Shown: positions 14,994-24,555, counted from the first letter of the stretch. The stretch is DNA of 64,000 bases from Enterobacter asburiae (GCA_011754535.1 JAAQVN010000001.1:620001-684000), one strand, 5' to 3'. A program made the numbers and translations. The notes: generated by a model from the letters alone, not told the origin.

Positions 14994-17900
14994 ATGAACG
15001 AACACGAGCAGCCTGCATTCTGGCCCGCCCAGGGGAATCTTCACCAGGGGCGGGTTTTTGTCCTTAAAGAGGATGTGATTTTTACCGTGCTGGCGCAGGA
15101 GGGCGGTATCTCCTGGATGAACGCGCGCCATCCCCATTCCGGCGGCTCGTTCATCATTGCCACCGCGGTGAGTGACGAAGAAGAGGAGCGGGCGACACGG
15201 CTGCTCAAAAACGAGTTTGCCCTGCGCGACGTGCTGCAGGATAGCTGGGCCATCCGCGCCGTCGCGTCCACCCAGTACCGGGGACGTTTCGCGCTGGTGT
15301 ATGCGCCGTTTTCGTTTGAACTGCTGGCGCGGCGCGCGGGCAGGGCGATCTCGGGGATCTCGCGCTTTATCGAACTGGCGATCCAGATCTGCGCTCCCCT
15401 GCGCCAGATGCACCTGCAAAACCTGATCCACGGCGATATCAAGCCCGGCTCGATATTTGTTCATCACGATGGCGCCTGCCGTCTGGGCAGCTTTGGCCTC
15501 TCCTGCAGCCTCTCCGGCGCCTTTTCCCAGACCCGGCTTGCCGTTTCAGGCGGTACGCCCGCCTACATGTCGCCGGAGCACACCACCCGCACCCGGCGCC
15601 CCGTTGACGGCCGCAGCGATCTCTACAGCCTCGGCATGGTGCTGTATGAACTCCTGACCGGACGCCTGCCGTTTGAGTTGGGGGAGGACGATCAGACCAA
15701 CTGGGCGCACTACCATATTGCCTCGGAGCCGCTGGCCCCGGACGTGATTCGCCCGGACGTGCCGGGAATGCTGTCCACTATTATCCTGAAGCTGCTGGAA
15801 AAGCACCCCGATAACCGCTACCAGACGGTCGACGGGCTGATTGCCGACCTCCGCCGCTGCCAGGCGACGCTGACCTGCGAGGGCGAGATCGTCGCCTTTA
15901 CCCCCGGCCAGCAGGACCGCACCCCGGCGATCCATCTGGCGGACTCGCTGTTCGCGACGCATCCGCAGGCGAATGACGTCATTGCCGCGTTTGAGCGGGT
16001 GGGGCAGAGCCTGGTGCCGGAGCTGGTAACGATCGGCGGGCCGTCGGGGATCGGCAAATCGTCGATCATCGCGACGGCGCTCAAAACGCTGCAGCAGCGT
16101 AAGGTGCTGCTGGCGGTGGGGAAAGTCGATCAGTTTTCGCCGTCCCTGCCCTACGGCGTATTAAGCTCCGCGTTCCGCACCTTGACGCTGCACCTGCTGG
16201 GGCTGCCCGCAGACGAGGTGGCGAAGTGGAAAATCCGCCTCTCCCGCGCCCTTGAGGGGTACGAAGCGCTGGCCGTCAGCCTGGTGCCCGAGCTGGGCCT
16301 GCTGCTTGAGAGCAAGCCGCGCTTCTCGGCGGATACGTTTTCCATTGATGCCCGGGCGCGCTTCAGCCATATGGTGCTGGCCCTGGTGAAAACCTTTGCC
16401 ACTCAGGGCTGCCCGCTGGTGCTGGTGCTCGACGATCTTCAGTGGAGCGACGCCGCCAGCCTGCATACGCTGAAACATCTGCTGGTGACCTGCGGCGCTA
16501 TCCCGCTGCTGCTGGTAATCGCCCACCGCGATATCGGTTCGTTGTCCGAACCGACACTGCAACAGCAGCTGGCGAGCCTGCCGGAGGCAGCGCAAAACGC
16601 GACTGAAATTGTCCCGCAGGCGCTGTCCGTGAAGGCGGTGGCGCGCTGGCTGGCGACGATATTTCGCACCCGCAGCGCGGCGACGACCGACCTCGCCACG
16701 CTGATCCATGAAAAAACCGGGGGCAACCCGCTCTTTGTGCACGAGTTTTTCCGCCGCATCGTGGATGACGGGCTGGTGGTGCACAACAAATATCAGGATA
16801 AGTGGCACTACGATCTGCAGGCGATCCGCGCCCGACACTACACCGAGAACGTCGTGACTCTGGTGCTGGAGCAGCTTGAAGAGCTGCCCGACGAGACGCG
16901 CCGTCTGCTGGGCAGCCTCGCCTGCCTCGGCGGCACGGGCGAGATGGAGATGATATGCCGCGTGGTCGGCATGTCGATGGCGGAAATGCGCTATGCGCTG
17001 CACCCGGCGGTGATGGCCCAGCTCATCGTGCTGACGGAAAAAGAGTACGCCTTCACCCATGACAGGGTGCAGGAGGCCGCCTTTGCGCTGCTGGATCAGC
17101 ATGAGAAAAGTCATCTTCACCTGACCACAGCCAGCCTGCTGGCCGACGCCGCGCGTCAGGCGGCGGGGAACGAACTGCTGTTCCGCGCCGTTCACCACGT
17201 CACGGCCGCGCTGGACAGCATTCAGCCCGCGCCGCAGCGGCAGATGTTCCGCGAGCTGAGCCTGCTGGCCGCGCGACGGGCGAAGCGCACGGGGGATTAT
17301 CTTTCGGCGCTCGGCTATATCCAGACCGCCAGAGCGCTGGGCAACGCCGGGGCGGTGTCAGACTTCATGCTCGATATCGAAGAGGCGGGCTGCGAGTTTG
17401 CGCTGGGGCACCTGGAGCGGACCCGCGAGCTGTGTGACGCCATTCTCGGCTGCCCCGGCGGGCTGACCGAAAAGGCGCTGGCGGCCAACCTGCTGGTGGA
17501 AGTCTACACTCGCCAGTCGGACAGCCGTCTGGCGCTGGAGGCGGCGCTCTGCTGGCTGGGGATTTTTGGTATTCAGATTGGCCGTTATCCGGAAGATGCC
17601 GACTGTGACGAGGCCTGGGCGCTTTTTTGCAACCGCACGGGCGACGCGCCGCAAAATCTTTTTGCCCAGCTCTCGCGGATGGATAACCCGGAAACCGAAG
17701 CGGTGATGAACCTGCTCTACAGCGCCAGCATTTGCGCCGGCTTCATCTGCCCGCGTCTGCACTTTTTGCTGCTCTGCCGCATGATGCACCTGACGCTCGA
17801 CCACGGCATCACCGGCGCCTCCACCACGGCGATGGCCTGGTTTGGCGTGCTGATTGGCCACCGCTACGCCGAGTATCGCCTCGGGTTCCAGTACGGCACC

Positions 17901-20576
17901 CTGGCCCGCGAGATGGTGAACCGCCACGGCTACGACGCGTTCGAAGCCAAAACCCTGCTGCCCCTCGACCAGCTCAGCGTCTGGACCCAGCCTTTATCGT
18001 TTACCATCGAGTGCGCAAAGGCCTGCTTCACCGCCGCAGTGACCCACGGGGATATGACGGTAGCCTGCTTTGCGGCCTGCCATCAGGTCATTAACTTCCT
18101 CTCGCGGGGCGATCATCTGGACGGGGTGTTGACCAGCATCGATCGTGGCCTGGCGTTTGTGCGTAAAACCCACTTCCAGGACGTTGAGACCATTTTGATG
18201 CTCCAGCGCACCTTCGTGGAGTTTTTGCGCACGCCGGTCATCGGTACCTGGACCGCGTCGCAGGCGCTGCCCGAGACGCTGCTTCCCGCGTCGCCGGAGC
18301 AGGCCCCGGAGCAGACCTCGACCATGCTGTTCTGGTACTGGCTCTACCGCGGCATGGCGCACTTTACCTGCGGCGAGTATGCCGACGCGCAGGCGGATCT
18401 CGAGATGGCAGGCTGGTACGCGTGGTCTGCGCCGGGGCACATTCATCTGCTGGATTACCATCTCTACAGCGCGCTGGCGCTCTCCCGTCAGCTGACGCCG
18501 GAGACGTTTTCGGCGAATCACCGCCGCAGCATCCACGCTCACTACGACAAAATCGCCCTCTGGGCGCGCGTTAATCCCGGCACGTTCGCGGATAAAGAGG
18601 CGCTGATCTACGCCGAAATCGTCCGTCTGGACGGGATGAACAGCATTGCGCTTGAGCAGTATGAGAAGGCGGTCCGGCTCTCCCGCGAGGGCGGGTTTAA
18701 CCCGATCAACGCCCTGGCCCACGAGCTGGCGGGCCGCTTCGCGCTGGCCTGCGGCTACCCGACCGCGTCGGACGCCCACTTCCGCGGCTCGATTGCCGCC
18801 TGGGGCCGCGCGGGCGCGCAGGCTAAGGTACGCCAGCTGGAGCAGGATTTCCCGCACCTGCTGGCCTCCGGGCAGGCCAGCGCCTACGACACGGTGGCGT
18901 TCGCCCAGAATGAAACGATCCGCGATCTGCAGAGCGTGATCAAAGCTTCCCGCGCGCTGTCGGAAGAGATCAATCTTGAGCGCCTGATTGAAAACCTGAT
19001 GACGATCCTGCTCGAACGCGCCGGGGCGCAGCGCGGTCTGCTGCTTCGCGTGAGTGATAATCTGATCCCGGAGATCGAGGCCAGCGCCTGGACCAGCACC
19101 GACGGCGTGCGGGTGCGGATCCTGAAAGACGTGCCGACGGCGACCGACATGCCGCTGTCGGTGCTGGCAGCGGTGATCCGCACCGGGCAGGAGATCCGCA
19201 CCGGTAAGCCGGAGGAGTTTCATCCCTTCAGCCAGGATCCCTATCTGGTGACCTCGGGGGCGGCGGTTATGTGCGTTCCGATGTTCAAACAGGCGCGGCT
19301 GGTGGGCGTGCTCTACCTGGAAAACCGCCTGATGCCGGAGGTCTTCACCGCCGAGCACTCGCGCGTGGTTAGCCTCTTGGGCGCGCAGGCCGCGGTCTCC
19401 CTGGAGACGGCGCGGCTGTACGCCGAGCTGCTGGCGGAGAACATCCAGCGCCGCCGGGTGGAAAAAGAGCTACGCGCCAGCCAGACCTCGCTGATGCTGG
19501 GCGAGCAGATCAGCCACACTGGCAGCTGGCGCTGGGAGCTGGAGCAGGATCTGATGTTTGTCTCGGAAGAGTACGCCCGCATTCTCGGCCTGCCCGAGCA
19601 GCAAAAGATGATCTCCATGGCGGAGTTTTTGACCTTCGTTCACGAGGATGATTACGCCCGCATCAGCGCCATCGTCACCCAGAGCGTGCGCGACGGGCTC
19701 TCCATGCGCGCGGAGTTTCGCGTTAAGCGTCCCGACGGCTCTACGCGCTACATCCTCGGCATTGGCGATCCGGTGGGCGTGGGCAGCGAGGTGAACGAGT
19801 ACTACGGCATCATCACCGATATCACCAGCCAGCGCGCCGCGGAGGATGCCATGCGGGTCGCGCAGGCGGATCTGGCGCGCGTTTCCCGGGCCACCACCGT
19901 CGGACAGCTGACCTCCTCCATCGCCCACGAGATCAACCAGCCGCTGATGTCCATCGTCTCGAACGCCGGGGCGAGCCTGCGCTGGCTCAGCCGCGAGCCC
20001 GCCCGGCTGGATAAAGTGCGTGAAGGGCTGGAGGAGATCGCCGCGGAAGGCGCGCGGGCGGGGGAGATCATTCGCAGCATCCAGTCCCTGACGCGCAAGC
20101 AGGATCCCACCTTCTCGCGCATCGACATGCACTACCTGATCCGCCATATCCTCACGCTCTCCCGCAGCGAGCTGGAGCAGCGACACATTAGCGTTGATTA
20201 TCTGTTAAAGGCGCAGGACAGCTTTATCACCGGCGACAGCGTGCAGATCCAGCAGGTGCTGCTGAATCTGGTGATGAACGCGGTAGAGGCGATGGCCGAG
20301 GTGAAGGATCGCGCCAGCACCATTACCCTCAGCACCGGCAACGCGGACGGAAAAGTGATCGTCGAGATCGCTGATACCGGCAGCGGCATTGAGCCCGAGC
20401 GGCTGGAGCAGATTTTTGACTCGTTCTACTCCACCAAGCCGCAGGGGATGGGGATGGGGCTGACCATCAGCGCCAGCATCATCGAGCGACACTGCGGGAA
20501 GCTGAGCGCGCGCCGCCGGGAGCCGCACGGCACGGTGTTTACCTTTGCGCTGCCGCTGGCGGCGCAGGAAGGGTAA
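14994..20576 (+). CDS. giant hybrid sensor: Ser/Thr (pseudo)kinase-ATPase-GAF-PAS-histidine kinase
   Basis: 1860 residues with no membrane helices, so cytoplasmic. In order: a Ser/Thr-kinase-like domain (about 15-280), an AAA-type ATPase (Walker A GGPSGIGKSS near 347, Walker B LVLVLDDLQWSD near 475), a long helical TPR-like region (about 680-1290), GAF (about 1330-1490), PAS (about 1500-1612), HisKA (IAHEINQPLMS, His near 1643) and a HATPase (LNLVMNAVEA, DTGSGI, GMGMGL). The histidine kinase parts are intact. In the first domain HGDIKPGSI replaces HRDxKPxN and SFG replaces DFG, and no VAIK-type lysine is evident, so it is probably a pseudokinase. It follows a lone receiver and ends 3 bp before a convergent FixJ-type regulator. 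Confidence 0.9.
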   Translation: MNEHEQPAFWPAQGNLHQGRVFVLKEDVIFTVLAQEGGISWMNARHPHSGGSFIIATAVSDEEEERATRLLKNEFALRDVLQDSWAIRAVASTQYRGRFALVYAPFSFELLARRAGRAISGISRFIELAIQICAPLRQMHLQNLIHGDIKPGSIFVHHDGACRLGSFGLSCSLSGAFSQTRLAVSGGTPAYMSPEHTTRTRRPVDGRSDLYSLGMVLYELLTGRLPFELGEDDQTNWAHYHIASEPLAPDVIRPDVPGMLSTIILKLLEKHPDNRYQTVDGLIADLRRCQATLTCEGEIVAFTPGQQDRTPAIHLADSLFATHPQANDVIAAFERVGQSLVPELVTIGGPSGIGKSSIIATALKTLQQRKVLLAVGKVDQFSPSLPYGVLSSAFRTLTLHLLGLPADEVAKWKIRLSRALEGYEALAVSLVPELGLLLESKPRFSADTFSIDARARFSHMVLALVKTFATQGCPLVLVLDDLQWSDAASLHTLKHLLVTCGAIPLLLVIAHRDIGSLSEPTLQQQLASLPEAAQNATEIVPQALSVKAVARWLATIFRTRSAATTDLATLIHEKTGGNPLFVHEFFRRIVDDGLVVHNKYQDKWHYDLQAIRARHYTENVVTLVLEQLEELPDETRRLLGSLACLGGTGEMEMICRVVGMSMAEMRYALHPAVMAQLIVLTEKEYAFTHDRVQEAAFALLDQHEKSHLHLTTASLLADAARQAAGNELLFRAVHHVTAALDSIQPAPQRQMFRELSLLAARRAKRTGDYLSALGYIQTARALGNAGAVSDFMLDIEEAGCEFALGHLERTRELCDAILGCPGGLTEKALAANLLVEVYTRQSDSRLALEAALCWLGIFGIQIGRYPEDADCDEAWALFCNRTGDAPQNLFAQLSRMDNPETEAVMNLLYSASICAGFICPRLHFLLLCRMMHLTLDHGITGASTTAMAWFGVLIGHRYAEYRLGFQYGTLAREMVNRHGYDAFEAKTLLPLDQLSVWTQPLSFTIECAKACFTAAVTHGDMTVACFAACHQVINFLSRGDHLDGVLTSIDRGLAFVRKTHFQDVETILMLQRTFVEFLRTPVIGTWTASQALPETLLPASPEQAPEQTSTMLFWYWLYRGMAHFTCGEYADAQADLEMAGWYAWSAPGHIHLLDYHLYSALALSRQLTPETFSANHRRSIHAHYDKIALWARVNPGTFADKEALIYAEIVRLDGMNSIALEQYEKAVRLSREGGFNPINALAHELAGRFALACGYPTASDAHFRGSIAAWGRAGAQAKVRQLEQDFPHLLASGQASAYDTVAFAQNETIRDLQSVIKASRALSEEINLERLIENLMTILLERAGAQRGLLLRVSDNLIPEIEASAWTSTDGVRVRILKDVPTATDMPLSVLAAVIRTGQEIRTGKPEEFHPFSQDPYLVTSGAAVMCVPMFKQARLVGVLYLENRLMPEVFTAEHSRVVSLLGAQAAVSLETARLYAELLAENIQRRRVEKELRASQTSLMLGEQISHTGSWRWELEQDLMFVSEEYARILGLPEQQKMISMAEFLTFVHEDDYARISAIVTQSVRDGLSMRAEFRVKRPDGSTRYILGIGDPVGVGSEVNEYYGIITDITSQRAAEDAMRVAQADLARVSRATTVGQLTSSIAHEINQPLMSIVSNAGASLRWLSREPARLDKVREGLEEIAAEGARAGEIIRSIQSLTRKQDPTFSRIDMHYLIRHILTLSRSELEQRHISVDYLLKAQDSFITGDSVQIQQVLLNLVMNAVEAMAEVKDRASTITLSTGNADGKVIVEIADTGSGIEPERLEQIFDSFYSTKPQGMGMGLTISASIIERHCGKLSARRREPHGTVFTFALPLAAQEG

Positions 20577-20579
20577 ACG

Positions 20580-21197
20580 TTACTCCGCGGGCTGGCTTTT
20601 GGTCAGGCGCTCAACGGCCCTGACCAGCTCGGCCACGGAGCGCACCTGCATTTTTTCCATCACGCGGCGGCGGTGCACCTTCACCGTGATCTCGCTGACG
20701 CCCAGCTCGGCGGCAATCTGCTTGTTGAGCTTGCCGGTGATGGCAAGCTCAAGCACCTCGTGCTCGCGCGGCGTGAGGGACAGATGGCGCTGCTTCAGGG
20801 CGTAGTGCTCTTTATTGCGCGCGGCGTTGTGTTCCGCCAGCTGAAGCGCGGATTCAATGGCGTCGATAAGCGCAGTGGATTCGACGGGCTTGGTGAGAAA
20901 TTCGTACGCGCCGCCTTTAATGGCGCGCACCGACATCGGAATAGTGCCGTGGCCGGTGAGAAAAATAATCGGGATCTCGCGCCCGCTGTCCTTGAGCGCG
21001 TCAGCCACCTCAAAGCCCGAGATGGCGGGCATTTGCATGTCGAGGATCACGCACGACGGCAGATCCTCAAAGCGATGCTGAAGAAACGTTTCTGCCGATG
21101 AAAAGCCGACGGCGTTCAGGCCCGCTGATTCCAGCAGCCCGATTACGGACTGCCTGACTGCGTCATCGTCATCAACCACATACACAATGTGTTCCAT
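20580..21197 (-). CDS. FixJ/NarL-type LuxR response regulator
   Basis: 205 residues. The receiver domain (1-120) has VVDDDDAVR, the phospho-acceptor Asp in CVILDMQMPAISG, LTGHG and FLTKPV. The LuxR/GerE helix-turn-helix follows (LTPREHEVLELAITGKLNKQIAAEL, quoted in part, near 140-165, then VKVHRRRVMEKM). The gene is convergent with the hybrid kinase and separated from it by 3 bp, so it is the likely DNA-binding partner. The probable targets are the amidohydrolase and isochorismatase promoters at 13.2 kb. Confidence 0.9.
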   Translation of the reverse strand: MEHIVYVVDDDDAVRQSVIGLLESAGLNAVGFSSAETFLQHRFEDLPSCVILDMQMPAISGFEVADALKDSGREIPIIFLTGHGTIPMSVRAIKGGAYEFLTKPVESTALIDAIESALQLAEHNAARNKEHYALKQRHLSLTPREHEVLELAITGKLNKQIAAELGVSEITVKVHRRRVMEKMQVRSVAELVRAVERLTKSQPAE

Positions 21198-21298
21198 TCA
21201 CCGCCCCGGTGCTGATTTAAATGTCGAGATGCAAACCGTCCCGGTGGGTACGTAAGGGACTGTTTATGCTGCCTTTCATCTTAACACATTAACTATCA

Positions 21299-21320
21299 TT
21301 ATCATTTAACAATATGATAA
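21299..21320. promoter_or_regulatory. inverted repeat upstream of the FixJ-type regulator
   Basis: TTATCAT (21299-21305) and ATGATAA (21314-21320) are perfect arms with an 8-base spacer, about 100 bp upstream of the regulator start. It could be an autoregulatory site or part of the promoter; the surrounding DNA is AT-rich. Confidence 0.35.
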
Positions 21321-21375
21321 CCATATGAAGTATAGCGAGCCGGGGCAGGGGCGGTGAAGGAGCGAAACGTTGTTT

Positions 21376-21762
21376 TTATGCACCGACAAGCTCAATGCGG
21401 TTGCCGTCCGGGTCCGCGATCACCGCTTCATAAAAGCCGTCTCCGGTCATGCGCGGGGCGCTGAGCAGCGTGCCGTTTGCCTGTGCCTGCGCTGCCATAC
21501 GGTCCACCTGCGCTTTGCTGCCGACGTTGATGGCGATATGCGCCCAGCCGATAAACTCCGGGTGCGTGGGGGCGTCCGGCAGGTCCGGCAGCGTCATCAG
21601 CTCGATGGTCGGCCCGTCATCCAGGGTAATAAAGTGTGATTCGAAACCGGGGCGATTTTTACTGACGTAGCGTTCGTTGCTGCGGCCATTAAAAACCGTT
21701 TCCCAGAACTGAACCTGTGCGTTCAGGCTGCGGGTCCAGAGTGCGACATGTGCAATATTCAT
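21376..21762 (-). CDS. VOC (glyoxalase/dioxygenase-fold) family protein
   Basis: 128 residues from ATG 21762, after GAGGGT; the longer upstream frame is not supported. It has the paired beta-alpha-beta-beta-beta units of the vicinal oxygen chelate fold: MNIAHVALWTRSL at the N-terminus and DPDGNRIELVGA at the C-terminus, with the His and Glu metal-ligand positions. Function is unassigned; candidates include glyoxalase-like or resistance roles. It is divergent from the DeoR-type regulator 81 bp away, which may control it. Confidence 0.82.
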   Translation of the reverse strand: MNIAHVALWTRSLNAQVQFWETVFNGRSNERYVSKNRPGFESHFITLDDGPTIELMTLPDLPDAPTHPEFIGWAHIAINVGSKAQVDRMAAQAQANGTLLSAPRMTGDGFYEAVIADPDGNRIELVGA

Positions 21763-21843
21763 AGTTACCCTCGTTGTTTGTGTTGCGCGGTTATGCAACA
21801 TTATGCGCATTGATACTCGATTAGACTTTTCAAAGGACTTTAA

Positions 21844-22614
21844 ATGCTCGATTATGCAGCTTTTCCTGAACAGCGACAAGAGCGGATCCGACAGATCCTT
21901 CAGGAGAGCGGAAGGGTGGTCTGTACCGAGCTGGCGAGCCAGATGAACGTGTCCGAGCACACTATTCGCCGTGATTTACATGAACTTAGCAAAGAGGGCT
22001 ATTGTAAAAAGGTCTACGGCGGCGCGGTGCTTCAGCTTCCGGATGCGGGCAGTTTTTTCAGCCGTGAGCAGAAAATAAGTGCAGAAAAGCACACAATCGC
22101 GCAGAAAGCAGCAACACTGGTTCAGGCAGGTGGGTGCATTTTTATCGACGCAGGGACAACAAACCTGGCGCTGGCAAAAGCCCTTCCGGCGGATCTTAAC
22201 GTCACGGTGGTGACCAATTCTCCGGCGATTGCCGCGGAGCTGCTGCTGCATCCTCTGTGCGAGGTGATTGTCACCGGCGGGCAGGTCCAGCGAGCGTCCG
22301 GCGGAACGGTTGGCGCTACGGCGGCGAGCCAGATTCAGGACATTATCTTCGATCAGGCCTTTATCGGCGGCTGTGCGATGGATCCTGAGGCGGGGCTTAC
22401 GGGGTTTGATTTTGCCGACTGCGAGTTTAAAAAAGCCGTGATTGCCCGGAGCACCCAGACCATTGTGGCCCTGACCGCAGACAAGCTTCCTGGCGTCGCG
22501 CGCTTTGTGGTAGCGAAGAGCCGCGACATTGACGTGCTGGTGGTGGAAGAGGGGATGGAGCAGGGCGTTTTTGACGCGCTGGCGGCGCAGGATGTTCGCA
22601 TTGTGTGCGCCTGA
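21844..22614 (+). CDS. DeoR family transcriptional regulator
   Basis: 256 residues. The N-terminal helix-turn-helix is QRQERIRQILQESGRV, then VSEHTIRRDLHELSKEG. The sugar-phosphate-sensing DeoR C-terminal domain shows FIDAGTTNLALAKAL, VTGGQV and the late KKAVIARSTQTIVA pattern, where the Lys/Asp positions bind a phosphorylated ligand. No sugar catabolic operon is adjacent, so the target could be the divergent VOC gene, the downstream clpP-like gene 63 bp away, or a distant locus. Confidence 0.87.
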   Translation: MLDYAAFPEQRQERIRQILQESGRVVCTELASQMNVSEHTIRRDLHELSKEGYCKKVYGGAVLQLPDAGSFFSREQKISAEKHTIAQKAATLVQAGGCIFIDAGTTNLALAKALPADLNVTVVTNSPAIAAELLLHPLCEVIVTGGQVQRASGGTVGATAASQIQDIIFDQAFIGGCAMDPEAGLTGFDFADCEFKKAVIARSTQTIVALTADKLPGVARFVVAKSRDIDVLVVEEGMEQGVFDALAAQDVRIVCA

Positions 22615-22677
22615 GGACTTTCACGGGTAAAACAGGCTACACTCTGGTTTTGAGCGCGACAAGCTAAGGAAATAACA

Positions 22678-23280
22678 ATGCACTACACACTGAAAGATAG
22701 CGACAAGGAAAAGGCGGAAGGGTCAAACGGCGCGGGCGCTCTGCAGCAAAAACTGCTGGAGTCTCGTTCGATTGTGATCTCCGGTGAGATCAACCAGGAG
22801 CTGGCGCAGAAGGTCATCACCCAGATGATCCTGCTGCAAAGCGTCAGCAACGATCCGATCAAGCTGTACATCAACAGCCAGGGCGGCCACGTGGAAGCGG
22901 GCGATACCATCCACGACTTCATCAAATTCATTCGCCCGGAAGTGCACGTCATCGGCACCGGCTGGGTGGCGAGCGCCGGGATCACCATCTTCCTGGCGGC
23001 GAAGAAAGAGCACCGCTACTCGCTGCCAAATACCCGCTTTATGATCCACCAGCCGCTGGGCGGCGTGCGCGGCCAGGCAACGGACATTGAGATCGAAGCG
23101 CGCGAGATCATCCGCATGCTGGATCGCGTGAACAAGCTGATCGCCGACGCCACCGGCCAGCCGCTGGAAAAAGTGAAAAAAGACACCGACCGCAACTACT
23201 GGATGTCTCCGGCAGAAGCGCTGGACTACGGCATCGTGGGTAAACTGATTACCCATTATGACGAGCTGAACCTGGATTAA
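22678..23280 (+). CDS. second ClpP-like serine protease
   Basis: 200 residues of the ClpP fold. The catalytic Ser is in WVASAGITIFLAA (where canonical ClpP has QAASMGAFLL), the His in MIHQPLGG and the Asp in DTDRNYWMSPAEALDYG. The gene is alone, without tig, clpX or lon beside it, so it is a paralogue of the housekeeping protease. The N-terminal loops that contact ClpX/ClpA differ (HYTLKDSDKEKAEGSNG), so partner use is uncertain. AAGGAA lies before ATG 22678. A long perfect hairpin follows the gene. Confidence 0.88.
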   Translation: MHYTLKDSDKEKAEGSNGAGALQQKLLESRSIVISGEINQELAQKVITQMILLQSVSNDPIKLYINSQGGHVEAGDTIHDFIKFIRPEVHVIGTGWVASAGITIFLAAKKEHRYSLPNTRFMIHQPLGGVRGQATDIEIEAREIIRMLDRVNKLIADATGQPLEKVKKDTDRNYWMSPAEALDYGIVGKLITHYDELNLD

Positions 23281-23288
23281 GTTTTCGC

Positions 23289-23323
23289 GGCGTGTAGGTC
23301 GGGTGATACCCGACCTACACGCC
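23289..23323. terminator. strong hairpin after the clpP paralogue
   Basis: A perfect 16-bp stem (GGCGTGTAGGTCGGGT at 23289-23304 with its complement at 23308-23323) and a 3-base loop GAT, followed by CTCGTTT. It is probably a terminator for the ClpP-like gene, or a relative of the enterobacterial GTAGGTCGGG-type intergenic repeats. Confidence 0.6.
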
Positions 23324-23402
23324 CTCGTTTGACCCATGACAAGTTCCCCCTCTGCCTTCTTGCCTATAATCGCGCCTGTTTCCCCTCTCACTGGTGCTAC
23401 CC

Positions 23403-24524
23403 ATGGCGTATCAACTGAACCTGAACTGGCCGGAATTTCTTGAGAAATACTGGCAAAAACAACCCGTAGTGCTGAAAAATGCCTTCCCAAATTTTGTCGA
23501 CCCGATTACCCCGGATGAGCTGGCTGGCCTGGCGATGGAGCCGGAAGTCGATAGCCGCCTGGTGAGCCATTTCAACGGCAAGTGGCAGGCCAGCAATGGT
23601 CCGTTTGAGCACTTTGACGATCTGGGCGAAACTGGCTGGTCGCTGTTGGCGCAGGCGGTGAACCACTGGCATATGCCCGCGGCGGAGCTGGTGCGTCCGT
23701 TCCGCGTCCTGCCGGACTGGCGTCTGGACGATCTGATGATCTCCTTCTCCGTGCCGGGCGGCGGCGTGGGTCCGCATATCGATCAGTACGACGTGTTTAT
23801 CATTCAGGGGATGGGCAGCCGCCGCTGGCGCGTGGGCGACAAGCTGCCGATGCGTCAGTTCTGCCCGCATCCGGCGCTGCTGCATGTCGATCCGTTTGAG
23901 CCGATTATTGACGAAGATCTGGCCCCGGGCGATATCCTCTACATCCCGCCTGGATTCCCGCACGACGGCTTTACCCATGAGACGGCGCTCAACTACTCCG
24001 TTGGCTTCCGCGGGCCGAACGGTCGCGATCTGATCAGCAGCTTCGCCGATTACGCGCTGGAAAACGATCTGGGCGGCGAGCACTACAGCGATCCGGATCT
24101 GACCTGTCGCGAACACCCGGGCCGCGTGGAGCAGTACGAACTCGATCGTCTTCGTCAGATGATGATCGACATGATTAGCAAGCCGGAAGATTTCACAAAA
24201 TGGTTCGGCAGCTTTGTCTCCACGCCGCGTCACGAGCTGGACATTGCCGCCGCCGAGCCGCCGTACGCGCCGGAAGAGGTACTGGACGCGCTGCAGGGCG
24301 GCGAAACGCTGTCTCGCCTGAGCGGCCTGCGCGTGCTGAACGTCAGCGGCAGCTTCTTCATCAACAGCGAGCAGCTGGAGACGGTGGACGCGAAGGCGGC
24401 GGATGCGCTGTGCCGCTACACCGAACTCGGCCAGGCCGAGCTGGGCGATGCGCTGAATAACCCGGCGTTTGTCGAAGAGCTCACCGGGCTGATTAACCAG
24501 GGGTACTGGTACTTCGACGAGTAG
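23403..24524 (+). CDS. YcfD/RoxA-like cupin (JmjC) oxygenase
   Basis: 373 residues from ATG 23403; a GTG three codons earlier is less likely. The Fe(II)/2-oxoglutarate oxygenase core shows GPHIDQYD (metal His125 and Asp127), PPGFPHDG (third His near 187) and GSRRWRVG (2-oxoglutarate-binding Arg region), followed by the winged-helix C-terminal part. E. coli YcfD/RoxA hydroxylates an arginine of ribosomal protein uL16. Against my memory of the E. coli protein this copy looks only moderately similar, and its neighbours are not those of ycfD, so it may be a paralogue. TATAAT at 23365-23370 is a likely -10. Confidence 0.85.
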   Translation: MAYQLNLNWPEFLEKYWQKQPVVLKNAFPNFVDPITPDELAGLAMEPEVDSRLVSHFNGKWQASNGPFEHFDDLGETGWSLLAQAVNHWHMPAAELVRPFRVLPDWRLDDLMISFSVPGGGVGPHIDQYDVFIIQGMGSRRWRVGDKLPMRQFCPHPALLHVDPFEPIIDEDLAPGDILYIPPGFPHDGFTHETALNYSVGFRGPNGRDLISSFADYALENDLGGEHYSDPDLTCREHPGRVEQYELDRLRQMMIDMISKPEDFTKWFGSFVSTPRHELDIAAAEPPYAPEEVLDALQGGETLSRLSGLRVLNVSGSFFINSEQLETVDAKAADALCRYTELGQAELGDALNNPAFVEELTGLINQGYWYFDE

Positions 24525-24555
24525 TGCGGCACGGTTTTCTCCCTCTCCCTGTGGG

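Noticed and set aside
17994..19358. 454-residue minus-strand frame opposite the giant kinase
   Set aside because: It is a codon-bias shadow of the GC-rich kinase gene, with low-complexity Arg/Gly/His content and no domain. The same holds for 16161-17198 and 14577-15467.
23289..23323. REP element after the ClpP-like gene
   Set aside because: The hairpin lacks the REP core found at 8350, 26783 and 60502, so it is listed as a terminator-like hairpin instead.
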